Assembly (NCBI GenBank): GCA_964464755.1 | Contig: CAYXGZ010000003.1 | Span: 62,001 to 126,000 of the forward strand | DNA length: 64,000 nucleotides | Direction of reading: 5' to 3' | DNA from: CAYXGZ01 sp964464755 | GTDB lineage: Bacteria > Planctomycetota > MHYJ01 > JACPRB01 | In this document: in pieces, positions 7,959-16,819 of the stretch | How positions within the stretch are numbered: position 1 is the stretch's first letter | Layout: the number at the start of each line of letters is the position of its first letter | Made by a program: the position numbers and the translations under genes | The notes under the pieces: generated by a model | What the model saw: the letters and a program-made list of their open reading frames with translations, nothing else | The model's database searches: none | Told to the model about the DNA's origin: nothing

Positions 7959-8719
7959 CACCGGGTCCGCATCGACTCCCGGGACCGCTCGTGCGCCGAG
8001 GGGCTCGCGTGGCCCTTGGACGTCGAGTGCGCCCAAGCCTTGTCGATGTACGCGGCCGCGTCCGGCGTCTTGCAGGCCGTGTCGCCGTAGTCGACCTCCA
8101 CCTTGCCGATGCGCTTCGCGGCGGCGGTGGCGGCCTTGCGCAGGGCGGCGTCCCGGCCGCCGATCGCGATGAGGGCGCGGTTCATGGCGTCGCGCTGGGC
8201 GTTGGGCGCCGCGTGGATCGACTTCTCGATCTCCACGAGCCGCGCCGCGAACCACGGGGCGGGAATGGACTCGTCGACCATCGCCAGGGCCGCGACGAGG
8301 AGCCAGCCGCAGCCGCGGAGGTGCTCGTCCCGGGAGGAGAGCCACGCGTCGGCCCTCGACCGGCCGTGGGGTCCCTCGGCGGCGAGGTGGGAGACGTAGC
8401 CCTGGCACATGCGGGCCATCGGCGCCTTCGCCCAGCGGTCGAGGTCGGCGGCGGACATCCTCGCGGGATCGACGATCTTCAGCGCCAGGTTGCGCGCGTC
8501 GAAGTTGCCGGTGTCCCAGAGGGCCAGCGCCAGGTCGTGGTCGACCTTGATGCGCTTGTACAGGGTCTTGAGCGTCGCGAAGCTGACCCCGAACATCGGC
8601 TCCGGGACGCCGTGCCGGGCGTAGGTCTTCCGCGCCTGCGCCGTGCCCGCCTTCTCGAGGGCGGACATCGCCTGGGCGAACGTCATGCGGGCGGCGGCGG
8701 CCTTCGTCTTGGCGGGCAT
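7955..8719 (-). CDS. AlkD-like DNA alkylation repair protein
   Basis: The 254-residue all-helical protein matches the DNA alkylation repair (AlkC/AlkD, HEAT-like) family: YARHGVPEPMFGVSFATLKTLYKRIK near the N-terminus and LALALWDTGNFDARNLALKIVDP are typical. AlkD enzymes excise N3- and N7-alkylpurines using a HEAT-repeat scaffold without base flipping; whether this member is catalytic is not certain. A CCGGAGG ribosome-binding site precedes the ATG, with a TAGAAT box about 34 bases upstream. With the AlkB-like gene at 1.2 kb the window holds two alkylation-repair functions. Confidence 0.85.
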   Translation of the reverse strand: MPAKTKAAAARMTFAQAMSALEKAGTAQARKTYARHGVPEPMFGVSFATLKTLYKRIKVDHDLALALWDTGNFDARNLALKIVDPARMSAADLDRWAKAPMARMCQGYVSHLAAEGPHGRSRADAWLSSRDEHLRGCGWLLVAALAMVDESIPAPWFAARLVEIEKSIHAAPNAQRDAMNRALIAIGGRDAALRKAATAAAKRIGKVEVDYGDTACKTPDAAAYIDKAWAHSTSKGHASPSAHERSRESMRTRC

Positions 8720-8750
8720 GGTCGTGCCTCCGGGTGTGGGTCTCCGGATT

Positions 8751-10301
8751 CTACCCCGGAGTCTGGCTCGTCGAGGCGGGTCTCCCCGGCCACCAGTAGC
8801 TCCCGTCGTGGACGGGCAGGCCGAGCCGCCCGGCGATCCCGCGCACGGGGGCGCGCAGGTCGCCCGTGGTGCGAACGCCGAGCCGCTCGAGCTCCGCGAC
8901 GGGCTCGTACCACGACGTGAACCGCTCGAGCAGGTCCTCGCGCGCGTCCGAGTCGCCGCCCGAGCGCGCGCGGAGCCGGGACCGGATCGTCGCCTCGTCG
9001 CACTCGGTCTCGACGAAGAGGAACGGCCGGCCGTGCCGCGCCGCCAGGTCCCGGGCCGCGAACCGGAGCTCCTGCTTCCAGAAGGAGGCGTCCAGGACGA
9101 CGCCGCGGGCGGACTCGAGGACGGGTTCCGCCCGGCGGAACAGCTCGTCGTAGACCGCGCGCCGCGAGGCCTCGTCGTAGGCGGGGGCGACGGCCGACGC
9201 GAGCTTCCGGAGCCGGTCGCTCGAGACCAGGGGCAGCGCGAGCGAGTACGCGATCGCCTCGGCGAGCGTGCTCTTGCCGCTGCCGATCAGCCCGCCGACG
9301 GCGATCACCGGGCGGGGCCGGTCGGGGGGCCGGGTGTACGACTCCGCGAGCGCGAAGTGCGTCGCGGCCTCGCGCCGCTTCGCCCCGGCGCGGCCCGGGT
9401 CGGAGGCCTGGAAGAGCGCGACCTTGCCGCGCACCCAGGCGCGGTACGAGAGGTAGAAGTCGATGACCCGGTACAGCCCCGGGTCGTCGCGGCGCTCCGC
9501 GTAGCGCGAGAGCAGCCACGAGGCCATCTCGGGATGGCCGTGCACCTCGAGGTCCATGGCGAGGAAGGCGAGGTCCGCCGCGCCGTCCATGTGGCGGAAG
9601 CGCTCGTTGAACTCGATGCAGTCGATGAGCAGCGACCCGCCGACGTACCAGTGGTCGAGGCGGAGGTCGCCGTGGCCCTCGGAGATGAAGCCGCGGGCCA
9701 CCCGGCCGCGGAGGAGGTCGGCCCGGTCCCGGAGGAAGCGCTCCTGCCACGCGCGGACGCCGCGGAAGGTCGCCTCGTCGACGCCCTGGCCGAGCCGGGG
9801 CTCGAGCTGCGCGAAGTTCTCCTCCACGCTGACGGCGAGGGCCTCGGGCGAGCCGAGCTCCGCCTTGCCGGGGTGCGAGCGATGGAAGTCCGCGAGCCGG
9901 GAGGCGAGCCCGGCGAGCTCCGGGCCGAGCGGGCGGCCGTCGCGGATCCAGGCCGCGGCGCTGTCGTCGTCGTCGAGGCGGCGCATGCGCACCGCGTGGT
10001 CCACGATCTCGCCGCCGCGCGAGAAGGAGTGGCCGCGCGCGTCGCGGCGGACGGGGACGACGCCGAGGTAGACGTCGGGGGCGAGTCGGCGGTTGAGGAC
10101 CAGCTCGGCCTCGCAATCCAGGCGCCGCTTCTCGGGGGTGGTGAAATCGAGGAAGCCGTAGTCGACGGGGCGCTTGAGCTTCCAGGCGTCGGTGTCGGTG
10201 AGGAAGACCCAGGAGGCGTGGGTGGTGGCGAGCTTCACGGCGGAGGGGCGCGGGTCCGGGTAGTTGCCCGGGTCGAGGAGGTCCCGCACGAGCGCGTCCA
10301 T
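8751..10301 (-). CDS. bifunctional aminoglycoside-phosphotransferase-like / P-loop kinase fusion
   Basis: About 516 residues in two domains. The N-terminal half is a kinase-like phosphotransferase fold with HGDL at 210-213 and a metal-binding aspartate in LIDCIEFN (about 225-232). The C-terminal half is a P-loop kinase with Walker A GGLIGSGKST at 336-345. This two-domain arrangement is a known conserved family of unknown physiological substrate. The start is placed at the second methionine (MDALVRDLLDP), which matches the usual family beginning; a Met six residues earlier at 10319 is possible. No ribosome-binding site is clear for either. Confidence 0.85.
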   Translation of the reverse strand: MDALVRDLLDPGNYPDPRPSAVKLATTHASWVFLTDTDAWKLKRPVDYGFLDFTTPEKRRLDCEAELVLNRRLAPDVYLGVVPVRRDARGHSFSRGGEIVDHAVRMRRLDDDDSAAAWIRDGRPLGPELAGLASRLADFHRSHPGKAELGSPEALAVSVEENFAQLEPRLGQGVDEATFRGVRAWQERFLRDRADLLRGRVARGFISEGHGDLRLDHWYVGGSLLIDCIEFNERFRHMDGAADLAFLAMDLEVHGHPEMASWLLSRYAERRDDPGLYRVIDFYLSYRAWVRGKVALFQASDPGRAGAKRREAATHFALAESYTRPPDRPRPVIAVGGLIGSGKSTLAEAIAYSLALPLVSSDRLRKLASAVAPAYDEASRRAVYDELFRRAEPVLESARGVVLDASFWKQELRFAARDLAARHGRPFLFVETECDEATIRSRLRARSGGDSDAREDLLERFTSWYEPVAELERLGVRTTGDLRAPVRGIAGRLGLPVHDGSYWWPGRPASTSQTPG

Positions 10302-10416
10302 CGGCCCCGAGTCCAGCACTCCGGGGGCGGCGACGCAAGGGACTTCGGGGGCCCGAGGCTGGAGTCCGGGCCCCCGTGGCCGGCGCGGCTCCCGATCCCG
10401 AGAGCCCGGGCCTCCC

Positions 10417-12558
10417 CTAGCGGCGCCGGAGCAGCAGTCCCAGGAGCGCCAATCCGGCGAGCAGGCCGGGGGCGGCCGATCCGCCGCCCGCGGAACCCAC
10501 GCAGAATTTCTTGTCGTCGTCCTCCTCGACCACGGTCACGCCGCCCGAGCCCGTGAAGCTGACGGCCACGTCCAGGTCCCCCGCGGGGTTGGCGCCGAAC
10601 TCGATCCACTCCGTGAGGGGATTGGACGCGTTGTCCACCAGCCGTCCCTGCCAGCGGTACGATCCGTTCGCCATCGGAAGGGTCAGCGTCGCGGCCGCCG
10701 TCGCCGGGACCAACGGGCTCTCCGCGTCCGGCACGCCGTCCAGCGACCCGGCCAGCGTGGCGAAATCCACCTGGAGCCGGAAGTTCCGGTCCATGTTCGG
10801 GATCGGGGACACCCGGAACAGGACGGCCGACTCGGGCGTCGAACCGCCGACCGGGATCGCGGTGCCGTCGAGGAGGTGCTGTTCGAACTGGGACGCCGGG
10901 ATGTCCTCGTAACCGCGGAAGTAGACGCTGGCCGCCCCGCCGGAGGAGTCGTTCCAGGCGACCTGCGGGAGGCCCGCGGAATCCACCCGGACGATCGGCG
11001 CGCTGGAGGCTCCGAGGGAGTTGCTCACCCCGCCTCCCGTGTCGCTGCCACCGATCCCGATCCAGGCGCTCCCGTTCCAGCGCCGCAGGAAGATCTCCGT
11101 GGATCCCGTCCCCGTCGCCGCCCAGGCCACGACGGGCTGACCCGCGGAATCGACGTCCACCCATCCGGAGCTGACCGCCGTGGCGGAATTGCTGGCACCC
11201 GAGCCGGAGCCGGAACCCCCCAGCTCCGCCCAGGCCGAGCCGTTCCACTGCCGGTAGAAGATCTGGGCCGGTGTCGACGTGATGTCGACCCAGGCGATAC
11301 GGGGATTCCCCGACGCGTCGAGCGCCAGGACCGGGGCGGAGGAGCCCCCGGCATTCGCGCTGACGCCCCCCGACGTGGCCGACCCCGCGAGTTCCGCCCA
11401 CGCGCCCCCGTTCCATTGCCGGTAGTAGATCTCCGAGTTCCCCCCGGTCGTGTCGTACCACGCGATGCCGGGGTAGCCCGAGGAGGCGATCCGGCGCAGG
11501 CTCGGGATGTAGGACGTCCCGGCGTTCGCGCTGACCCCGCCGCCCGTCCCCGACCCTGCCAGTTCCGCCCACGACGATCCGTTCCACTGGCGGTACAGGA
11601 CCTCGTAGTTCGTCCCCAACTCGGTCCACGCCACCCCGGGGTTTCCCGCCGAGTCGAGGGCCAGGCTCGGGTAGAAGGAATAGCCCGCCGTGTTGCTCAG
11701 GCCGCCTCCCGTCGCGGATCCGCCCAGTTCGACCCACGCGGTTCCGTTCCAGCGACGCAGGTAGATCTCGTAGTTGGATCCGGCGATCTCGTACCAGGCG
11801 ATGACGGGATTGCCGGTGGAGTCGATGCCCAGCGACGGCTGGTACGAGTAGCCGGTGGTGTTGCTCACGCCGCCGCCGGTGGCGGACCCGCCCAGCTCGA
11901 CCCACGCCGACCCGTTCCAGCGCATGAAGTAGATCTCGTAGTTCGTCGTGATCGCCGTGAAGGCGATGGCCGGATTCCCTGACGAATCCAGCGCCATCGA
12001 CGGGTAGTAGGCGGCCGTGCTCCCGGTGATCCCGGTCCCGGTGCCCGAGCCGCCCAGCTGGAGCCAGGGGTCCAGGAGCAGGGGGAACTGGGCTCGGTCC
12101 ACGGCGTGCGGAGGCAGGTGGAGGACGATCCGGCCCGGCTCGCGCCGCACCAGGAGGGGTTCCCGGGCCCCGGCCGCGTCGACCGCCATCGCCCCCTCGT
12201 AGCGGAACTCCGAGCCCTCCGCCTCGATCACCGCCTCGATCGGCCCCGGCCGGAGGGGCTTGCGGGCGATCTCGATCACCTGCTCCGCCCGGGTGGATTC
12301 CAGGAGGTAGCGTTCCACGACGCCGCCGCCGTAATCGGCTTCGACGCGGTCCGTGCCCCGCGTCCACGCCGGGGTGTCGAATACCCTCGTTCCGTCGCCC
12401 GTCGAGAGCGCCGCCAGCCGCAGGCGCACGGATCGCCCATCCTGCCTCATCTCGAAACCGGCGGGACCGGCCGCGACGTCATAGGTCCTGGCGGGGCCCG
12501 GATCCGGTAGGCGAACGGAGCCCAGCACGACGATGACCAGCGGCAGCAGGCGTTTCAT
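10417..12558 (-). CDS. seven-repeat secreted protein with C-terminal sorting-type tail
   Basis: The 713-residue product has an N-terminal signal sequence and a region of about 165 residues unlike the rest. Seven tandem repeats of 53-57 residues follow (about 169-560), each with a GGSxTGGGVSN opening, a DSxGNPxIAW core and a YRQWNGSAWAE end; they resemble propeller-type blades. After a beta-sandwich-like domain the protein ends with an acidic EEDDDKKF, a single cysteine, a glycine-rich stretch, one hydrophobic helix and LLLRRR, the layout of CTERM sorting signals. It is probably exposed at the cell surface. Repeat four has one extra residue in its core. Confidence 0.8.
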   Translation of the reverse strand: MKRLLPLVIVVLGSVRLPDPGPARTYDVAAGPAGFEMRQDGRSVRLRLAALSTGDGTRVFDTPAWTRGTDRVEADYGGGVVERYLLESTRAEQVIEIARKPLRPGPIEAVIEAEGSEFRYEGAMAVDAAGAREPLLVRREPGRIVLHLPPHAVDRAQFPLLLDPWLQLGGSGTGTGITGSTAAYYPSMALDSSGNPAIAFTAITTNYEIYFMRWNGSAWVELGGSATGGGVSNTTGYSYQPSLGIDSTGNPVIAWYEIAGSNYEIYLRRWNGTAWVELGGSATGGGLSNTAGYSFYPSLALDSAGNPGVAWTELGTNYEVLYRQWNGSSWAELAGSGTGGGVSANAGTSYIPSLRRIASSGYPGIAWYDTTGGNSEIYYRQWNGGAWAELAGSATSGGVSANAGGSSAPVLALDASGNPRIAWVDITSTPAQIFYRQWNGSAWAELGGSGSGSGASNSATAVSSGWVDVDSAGQPVVAWAATGTGSTEIFLRRWNGSAWIGIGGSDTGGGVSNSLGASSAPIVRVDSAGLPQVAWNDSSGGAASVYFRGYEDIPASQFEQHLLDGTAIPVGGSTPESAVLFRVSPIPNMDRNFRLQVDFATLAGSLDGVPDAESPLVPATAAATLTLPMANGSYRWQGRLVDNASNPLTEWIEFGANPAGDLDVAVSFTGSGGVTVVEEDDDKKFCVGSAGGGSAAPGLLAGLALLGLLLRRR

Positions 12559-12694
12559 CGGTGATCCCCCGAAAATTGCTCCCAGGGCGCGAAGTTCCGT
12601 GCGGATCGTACTTCATCTACTCTAAACCATGCCGGGATCCGGGGGCGCGGGATTCGAAGGATTGCCCCCGGATCGGGGCCGCCGCGGGGTCGGG

Positions 12695-12880
12695 TATTCT
12701 CCGGCCGATGGACGCTCGTCTCGAGACTCCGCGACGGGTCCTCCGGGGATTCCTCCCGACCGACTTCGCCCCCTCGTCGAGACGGAGGGGAACCGGTTCG
12801 TCGGGCGGTTCTAGTTCCGCCCGTCGAGGGAGGATCCGAGGGAGACCTGGCTCGGATACCGGCACCTGGAGCGGGGGTAG
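12695..12880 (+). pseudogene. relic of a RimJ-like GNAT gene (decayed copy of 6896-7450)
   Basis: The reading from ATG 12708 parallels the gene at 6896: LETPRRVLRGFLPTD against LETPRLVLREFLPTD. About 75 codons are then missing, and the text resumes with VETEGNRFVGRF, an in-frame TAG, FRPSREDP, and LGYRHLERG before another TAG at 12878. The upstream TATTCT box with its seven-base spacing is kept (TATCCT in the intact gene). The remaining two thirds of the acetyltransferase are absent. This is the main content of the 360-base gap between the repeat protein and the next gene. Confidence 0.8.
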
Positions 12881-12918
12881 GGATCGGGCGGTCGGGTGCA
12901 CCCCGCGCGGAGGACGGA

Positions 12919-13458
12919 TCACCCCCAGGTGATCGCGTGCACCGCGAGGGTTCCCTGGAGGGTCCGGCCGTCCTGCAGGCGCAGCGTGATGTCGCCCTTC
13001 AGGGTCCGGTCGCCCTCGGAGCCCTCGTACCTCCCTTCCAGCGTGCGGAAGGTGATCGTGCCGCCCGCCACGGGGAGTTCGCGTCCGCCCGGAAGGACGA
13101 GCTTCGACTCGATGGCCTCGCGGTGGAAGTCGCCGGAGGCCTTGATGGTCAGCGACGCGCCGATGCAGCGCTCCCACTTCTCCTCGTAGCCCGGGCTCGC
13201 AGCCGGGGGGACGTCGCCGACGAGGTGGACGCCGTCGCCCTCGATCTCGAAGGCCGCGGGTTCCTGGGCGGCGACCTCCTCGTCCTTGAAGAGGAGGACG
13301 TTGAAGGCCTTGAGGGGAAGGCGGACGGGCGCGCCGTCGATCTGCAGGAGGAGCGCCCAGCCGGCCTTGGCCGCCTCGTGGGCCCGGGTCGCGTCCTGCT
13401 CCGGGTCCCCGCAGGAGAGCAGCAGGGCCGCGGCCAGCGCGGGCAGCAATCGCTTCAT
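12919..13458 (-). CDS. lipoprotein of unknown function
   Basis: The 179-residue product has a lipoprotein signal (ALLLSCGD). The mature part alternates short strands with an RTLKGDITLRLQDGRTLQGTLAV repeat-like C-terminus that suggests a beta-sandwich or lipocalin-like fold. No family is recognised. A GAGGAA ribosome-binding site supports the ATG. It diverges from the lipoprotein gene at 13582. Confidence 0.72.
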   Translation of the reverse strand: MKRLLPALAAALLLSCGDPEQDATRAHEAAKAGWALLLQIDGAPVRLPLKAFNVLLFKDEEVAAQEPAAFEIEGDGVHLVGDVPPAASPGYEEKWERCIGASLTIKASGDFHREAIESKLVLPGGRELPVAGGTITFRTLEGRYEGSEGDRTLKGDITLRLQDGRTLQGTLAVHAITWG

Positions 13459-13545
13459 CGGTTCCTCGAATCCGTGGCGTCACCAGTACACAACGCCGGG
13501 CGGGGCGTGTCGAGGATCGGGAGGGGGCGGGTCGATTCAATCTTG

Positions 13546-13574
13546 TTGAAGGCGCCTCCCGGGGACCCTAAAAT
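13546..13574 (+). promoter_or_regulatory. promoter TTGAAG-17-TAAAAT of a leaderless lipoprotein gene
   Basis: TTGAAG (13546-13551) and TAAAAT (13569-13574) are separated by 17 bases, close to the sigma-70-type consensus in a very GC-rich background. The -10 box ends seven bases before the ATG at 13582 and there is no Shine-Dalgarno, so the message probably begins at the start codon. Confidence 0.6.
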
Positions 13575-13581
13575 CTCGGCC

Positions 13582-13959
13582 ATGAAACAAGCACTCGCGG
13601 TGATCCTCCTGGCCGGATTCGCGCTCGAGGCCGGCTGCTCGGGCGGCGGCGGCCGGTACCCCGATACGGACGTGATGGAGGTGGGCGGCTACGAGCTGAA
13701 GGGGGCCACCGGGGTGCAGAAGTCGGGCGGCCTGCTGCAGGCGGGGACGCTGGAGTACTCCGGATCCGGCAACCTGACCGAGGCGTTCCGCGACTACGTC
13801 GCGGCGATGCGGGACGCGGGCTGGACGAGCGCGACGGACGACATCACGAGCGGCCGGGCGGTGGGGACGATGCGCAAGGACAACCGGACCTGCTCGCTCG
13901 AGTTCATCTCGGCCGGCAACCAGGTCCGCGCCATCATCAAGGTGGCGCAGACGAAGTAG
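13582..13959 (+). CDS. small lipoprotein of unknown function
   Basis: The 125-residue product has a lipobox (LEAGCSGGGG) and a glycine tether. The mature domain (TLEYSGSGNLTEAFRDYVAAMRDAGWTS) has the strand-helix-strand pattern of small domains that act on a residue block LTEAFRDYVAAMRDAGW, seen in several uncharacterised lipoproteins. The ATG is directly preceded by a well-spaced promoter and lacks a ribosome-binding site, so translation is probably leaderless. No enzyme motif is present. Confidence 0.75.
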   Translation: MKQALAVILLAGFALEAGCSGGGGRYPDTDVMEVGGYELKGATGVQKSGGLLQAGTLEYSGSGNLTEAFRDYVAAMRDAGWTSATDDITSGRAVGTMRKDNRTCSLEFISAGNQVRAIIKVAQTK

Positions 13960-14041
13960 GCGGGGCTGGAAGCCTGATCAGGCCGCGGATCCGGGATTCT
14001 GGATTTCCCGCGGTTGCCCCATCCCGGCGCGTATCACCTGC

Positions 14042-14911
14042 ATGATCGCGTGGCTCCTGGCCGTCGCCCTCCAGGCCCAAGACGCGGCCGTCCTCGAGGC
14101 CGTCGTGCAGCTCAAGACCCGCAAGTACGAGCAGACGCGGGAACGGGAGCTGGCCGCGCCCTTCAACCGTCTCACGACCCGGGAGGCGCGGACCGCGGTC
14201 CCGCTCCTCCTGGAGCTCCTGGAGGACCAGACCCTTCTGGCGCGGGCCCGGGGCTGCGACACGTGGGATTACCGGGTGGGCGATCGCGCCCGGGCCGCCC
14301 TCGAGCGCATCTCCTTCCGGAGCTTCGGGGACCGGCCCCGGCTGCTGGCGGAAGCCCGCGAGTGGTGGAAGGCGAACCAAGAGGCGGAGATCGACGCCTG
14401 GCGCCGGATCGCGATCGAGCAGCTCCTGGCGCCCGTCCGGCGGGGCGGCGCCCAGGACGGGATCCACGAGCTGTGGCGTCTCGCCGCCCACGCGGAGGCG
14501 GTGCGAAACCTGCTCAGGGAGGAGGAGCGCGCGCTCCTGCTCGGGATCGCCCGGTCGCGTGACAAGGAGTGCGGCCGGGCCCTGGGGGCCTGGCGGTACC
14601 TGGTGAACGCCCGGGATCCCGGGGCGACCGAGCTCGCCCCCGCGATCCTCGTCGATACCGACCTCGACAACCTCGGCTCGATCGTGGCCCAGTGGCTGGG
14701 CGACCTGGGGGTTTCCGTCGTCCCCACGCTCCTCGCGGCAGCCAAGGTCCTCCACGGGAAACCGGCCGCGGTCGAACGCGGGAAGGAGACCCTCGGGATG
14801 ATCCACCTGACCCTGGAGAACCTGACCCGGGCGGGGGCCTACCGGGGCGGCCAGCCCACGATCGCCGGGCTCAAGGTCTACGAGGAGTGGTGGGAGCGAC
14901 GGCCCCGGTAG
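14042..14911 (+). CDS. secreted or periplasmic helical protein of unknown function
   Basis: The 289-residue product has a short hydrophobic N-terminus (MIAWLLAVALQAQD) that looks like a cleavable signal peptide. The remainder is alpha-helical with HEAT-like character (AVPLLLELLEDQT, RARAALERISF, AREWWKANQEAEIDAWRRIA) and ends in YEEWWERRPR. Paired W/WW motifs near a helix end recur in uncharacterised HEAT-type secreted proteins. No ribosome-binding site is clear. Function unknown. Confidence 0.65.
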   Translation: MIAWLLAVALQAQDAAVLEAVVQLKTRKYEQTRERELAAPFNRLTTREARTAVPLLLELLEDQTLLARARGCDTWDYRVGDRARAALERISFRSFGDRPRLLAEAREWWKANQEAEIDAWRRIAIEQLLAPVRRGGAQDGIHELWRLAAHAEAVRNLLREEERALLLGIARSRDKECGRALGAWRYLVNARDPGATELAPAILVDTDLDNLGSIVAQWLGDLGVSVVPTLLAAAKVLHGKPAAVERGKETLGMIHLTLENLTRAGAYRGGQPTIAGLKVYEEWWERRPR

Positions 14912-15038
14912 GTGCCCGGCGTCAATCCCCCCGGCGCCGCCCGCGCCGGCGCCTGCCTCCCCCTCCCCCCTGCCGGTCGACATTGCCCCTTCGGTTCTCA
15001 TGGCCTATCATCCAAGTCCTCCAATCCAGGAACCCAGC

Positions 15039-15920
15039 ATGAAGCTCCTGCCTCTCGCCCTCTCGGCCCTGCTCCTCGCCGGATCCCAGGACGACCGCGA
15101 GGCCCAGATGAAACGGATGGCCGAGGTCATGGCCGAGAGCCTCGCCATCGGGAGACGCCTCAAGGAGGATCCCTCTCTGAAGAAGGACAAGGCGTTCATG
15201 GACAAGGCCTTCGCCCTGCAGGGGGAGTCCCTCCGCCTGCTCCAGGCCCTCACCGGCGGCGACATGGCGCGGGCCGATGCCGTCACCGACGAGGTCGTCA
15301 CCAAGTACGCTCCCCACCTGGCCGACGAAGTCTACGGCTCCCGAATCGCCAGGAACGAGACCACCATCCGACCCTTCCTCGGAGCGATCCAGAAGGCGGA
15401 GGACCAGTTCCGGAGCAATGACATGGACGGGAACCTCATCAACGACTTCTGGGTCGGGGACGTGGCGGGTCTCGGCTTCATCGTCCCCTTGGACTACACG
15501 ACCGGCCAGGTGCGGGCCAAGTCCGAGATCGTCTCGAAGAACTGCATCTGGCTGGTGGAATTGCGCGTTGCCGATGCGGACGCCGCACCCCTGGATCTGC
15601 CGACCTACGCCTACCCGGAGAAGCACGCCGAGAAGCCCCAGCCCCTGGCCGGGTACCTCTTCTCCATGGTGAAGAAGCTCGACGACCAGGGAAAGGAGGT
15701 GGCCTTCGGCATGGACACCGACGGACCGAAGGGCCTCGGGGAGGTCCACAATCTCGACCGATATGCCGTGGCCGCTATCCCCGCGATCCATGGCCGGACC
15801 GGGAAGACCACGTTCGTCGCCACCGAGGCCAAGGCGATCTGGGCCAAGGACACCGGGGGCAAGGTCCCGGGTTCCTTCCCCGCCGACCCCGCCAAGGCCG
15901 GTTGGACCAAGGTCGACTAG
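15039..15920 (+). CDS. exported protein with a DUF2950-like C-terminal half
   Basis: The 293-residue product begins with a signal peptide (MKLLPLALSALLLAG); an upstream in-frame ATG at 15000 would put residues before it and is rejected. An AGGAA site lies just upstream of the chosen ATG. The C-terminal half reads GNLINDFWVGDVAGL, then a GYLFSMVKKLDDQGKE block, then YAVAAIPAIHGRTGKTTFV and a closing FPADPAKAGWTKVD, resembling DUF2950 and pseudopilin-related exported proteins that carry a similar conserved tail. Function is unknown; the family link is moderate. Confidence 0.65.
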   Translation: MKLLPLALSALLLAGSQDDREAQMKRMAEVMAESLAIGRRLKEDPSLKKDKAFMDKAFALQGESLRLLQALTGGDMARADAVTDEVVTKYAPHLADEVYGSRIARNETTIRPFLGAIQKAEDQFRSNDMDGNLINDFWVGDVAGLGFIVPLDYTTGQVRAKSEIVSKNCIWLVELRVADADAAPLDLPTYAYPEKHAEKPQPLAGYLFSMVKKLDDQGKEVAFGMDTDGPKGLGEVHNLDRYAVAAIPAIHGRTGKTTFVATEAKAIWAKDTGGKVPGSFPADPAKAGWTKVD

Positions 15921-16129
15921 ATTCCCTGCGAGCCGGGGCGAGCGGGTTCCCCCGGGGCCCCGGGCCGGGTGGACTTGGGATAACGGCCGGTTCCTGGGAG
16001 GACTTCCGCGCCGCCGCCCCTTCGGAGCAGGCGGCCCGGGCGACGGCGGAGGACCGGCTCTGGGTAGGATGTGACGTGGAGACCGAGGATCGCGGAGCGG
16101 TGCGGGGAGCCCCGAAGGAGGAACGCGAC

Positions 16130-16705
16130 ATGGCGGCACGCGAGCTGGATGGTCGGCTTCGGTCGTACATCGAGGCGGTGCGGGGGGTCCTGGGCCAGCC
16201 GCTGTCGGACAGCGCGAAGCTGCGGCTGGTGAAGCTGGCGGCGAAGGAACTGGTGTCGGGGCCGGTGCGGATCGCGCCGGAGGACCGGAAGGTGCCGGCG
16301 GAAGGGTACGGCCGGAACCTCCTGTACAAGGATCCGGACTACGGGTTCGTGGTGATCGCGATGGTGTGGCCCGCGGGCCGGGGCGGGCCGCCGCACGATC
16401 ATGGATGCTGGGGCGTGGTGGCGGTGTCGGAGGGCGAGGTGGAGGTGACGAACTACAACCGGGACGACGACGGGAGGGACCCGTCGAAGGCGCGGCTGCA
16501 CTCGCTGGGGGCGATCCGGGGGAAGTCGGGCTGGGTGGGCTGGGTGCAACCGCCGCACGAGGACTTCCACAAGGTGGTGAACCCGTCGGCCAGCGAGGGG
16601 GCGGTGTCGATCCACACCTACGCCCGGGAGCCGAAGGAATTCAACAAGGTGGACCTGGCGACGGGCGCCGTGTCGAAGGGGCTGCTGATCTACGACAACG
16701 GGTAG
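16130..16705 (+). CDS. cysteine/thiol dioxygenase-like cupin protein
   Basis: The 191-residue protein is a cupin of the cysteine dioxygenase/3-mercaptopropionate dioxygenase superfamily. The iron ligands can be placed at H89, H91 (PPHDHGCWG) and H147 (HEDFHKV). Such enzymes oxidise a thiol to a sulfinate with molecular oxygen; the thiol is unknown. An AAGGAGG ribosome-binding site precedes the ATG; the open frame upstream lacks coding character. A paralogue with ligands at the same residue numbers lies at 22191-22775. The 209 bases upstream contain nothing I recognise. Confidence 0.82.
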   Translation: MAARELDGRLRSYIEAVRGVLGQPLSDSAKLRLVKLAAKELVSGPVRIAPEDRKVPAEGYGRNLLYKDPDYGFVVIAMVWPAGRGGPPHDHGCWGVVAVSEGEVEVTNYNRDDDGRDPSKARLHSLGAIRGKSGWVGWVQPPHEDFHKVVNPSASEGAVSIHTYAREPKEFNKVDLATGAVSKGLLIYDNG

Positions 16706-16779
16706 GCCCCGGTCGACCGCGGCTTCCTGCCGTCCCTGGAGTGGCGCCCGGGGTGCGGCGCCAGCGCCGAGAAGAGAGA

Positions 16780-16804
16780 CCGCCGGGGGGATCGCCCCCG
16801 GCGG
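16780..16804 (-). terminator. hairpin terminator after the secreted protein gene (minus strand)
   Basis: A perfect 10-bp GC stem (CCGCCGGGGG / CCCCCGGCGG) with a five-base loop lies between the converging genes at 16705 and 16820. Read on the minus strand it is followed by a pyrimidine run TCTCTCTTCTC rather than a clean T-tract; on the plus strand there is no T-tract. It probably ends the 16820-18262 transcript. Confidence 0.5.
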
Positions 16805-16819
16805 CCCAGGATCGCCGGT

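Noticed and set aside
10600..12050. Regular DNA repeats that could suggest a CRISPR array
   Set aside because: The repeats are in-frame protein repeats of about 165 bases with no constant short repeat or variable spacers.
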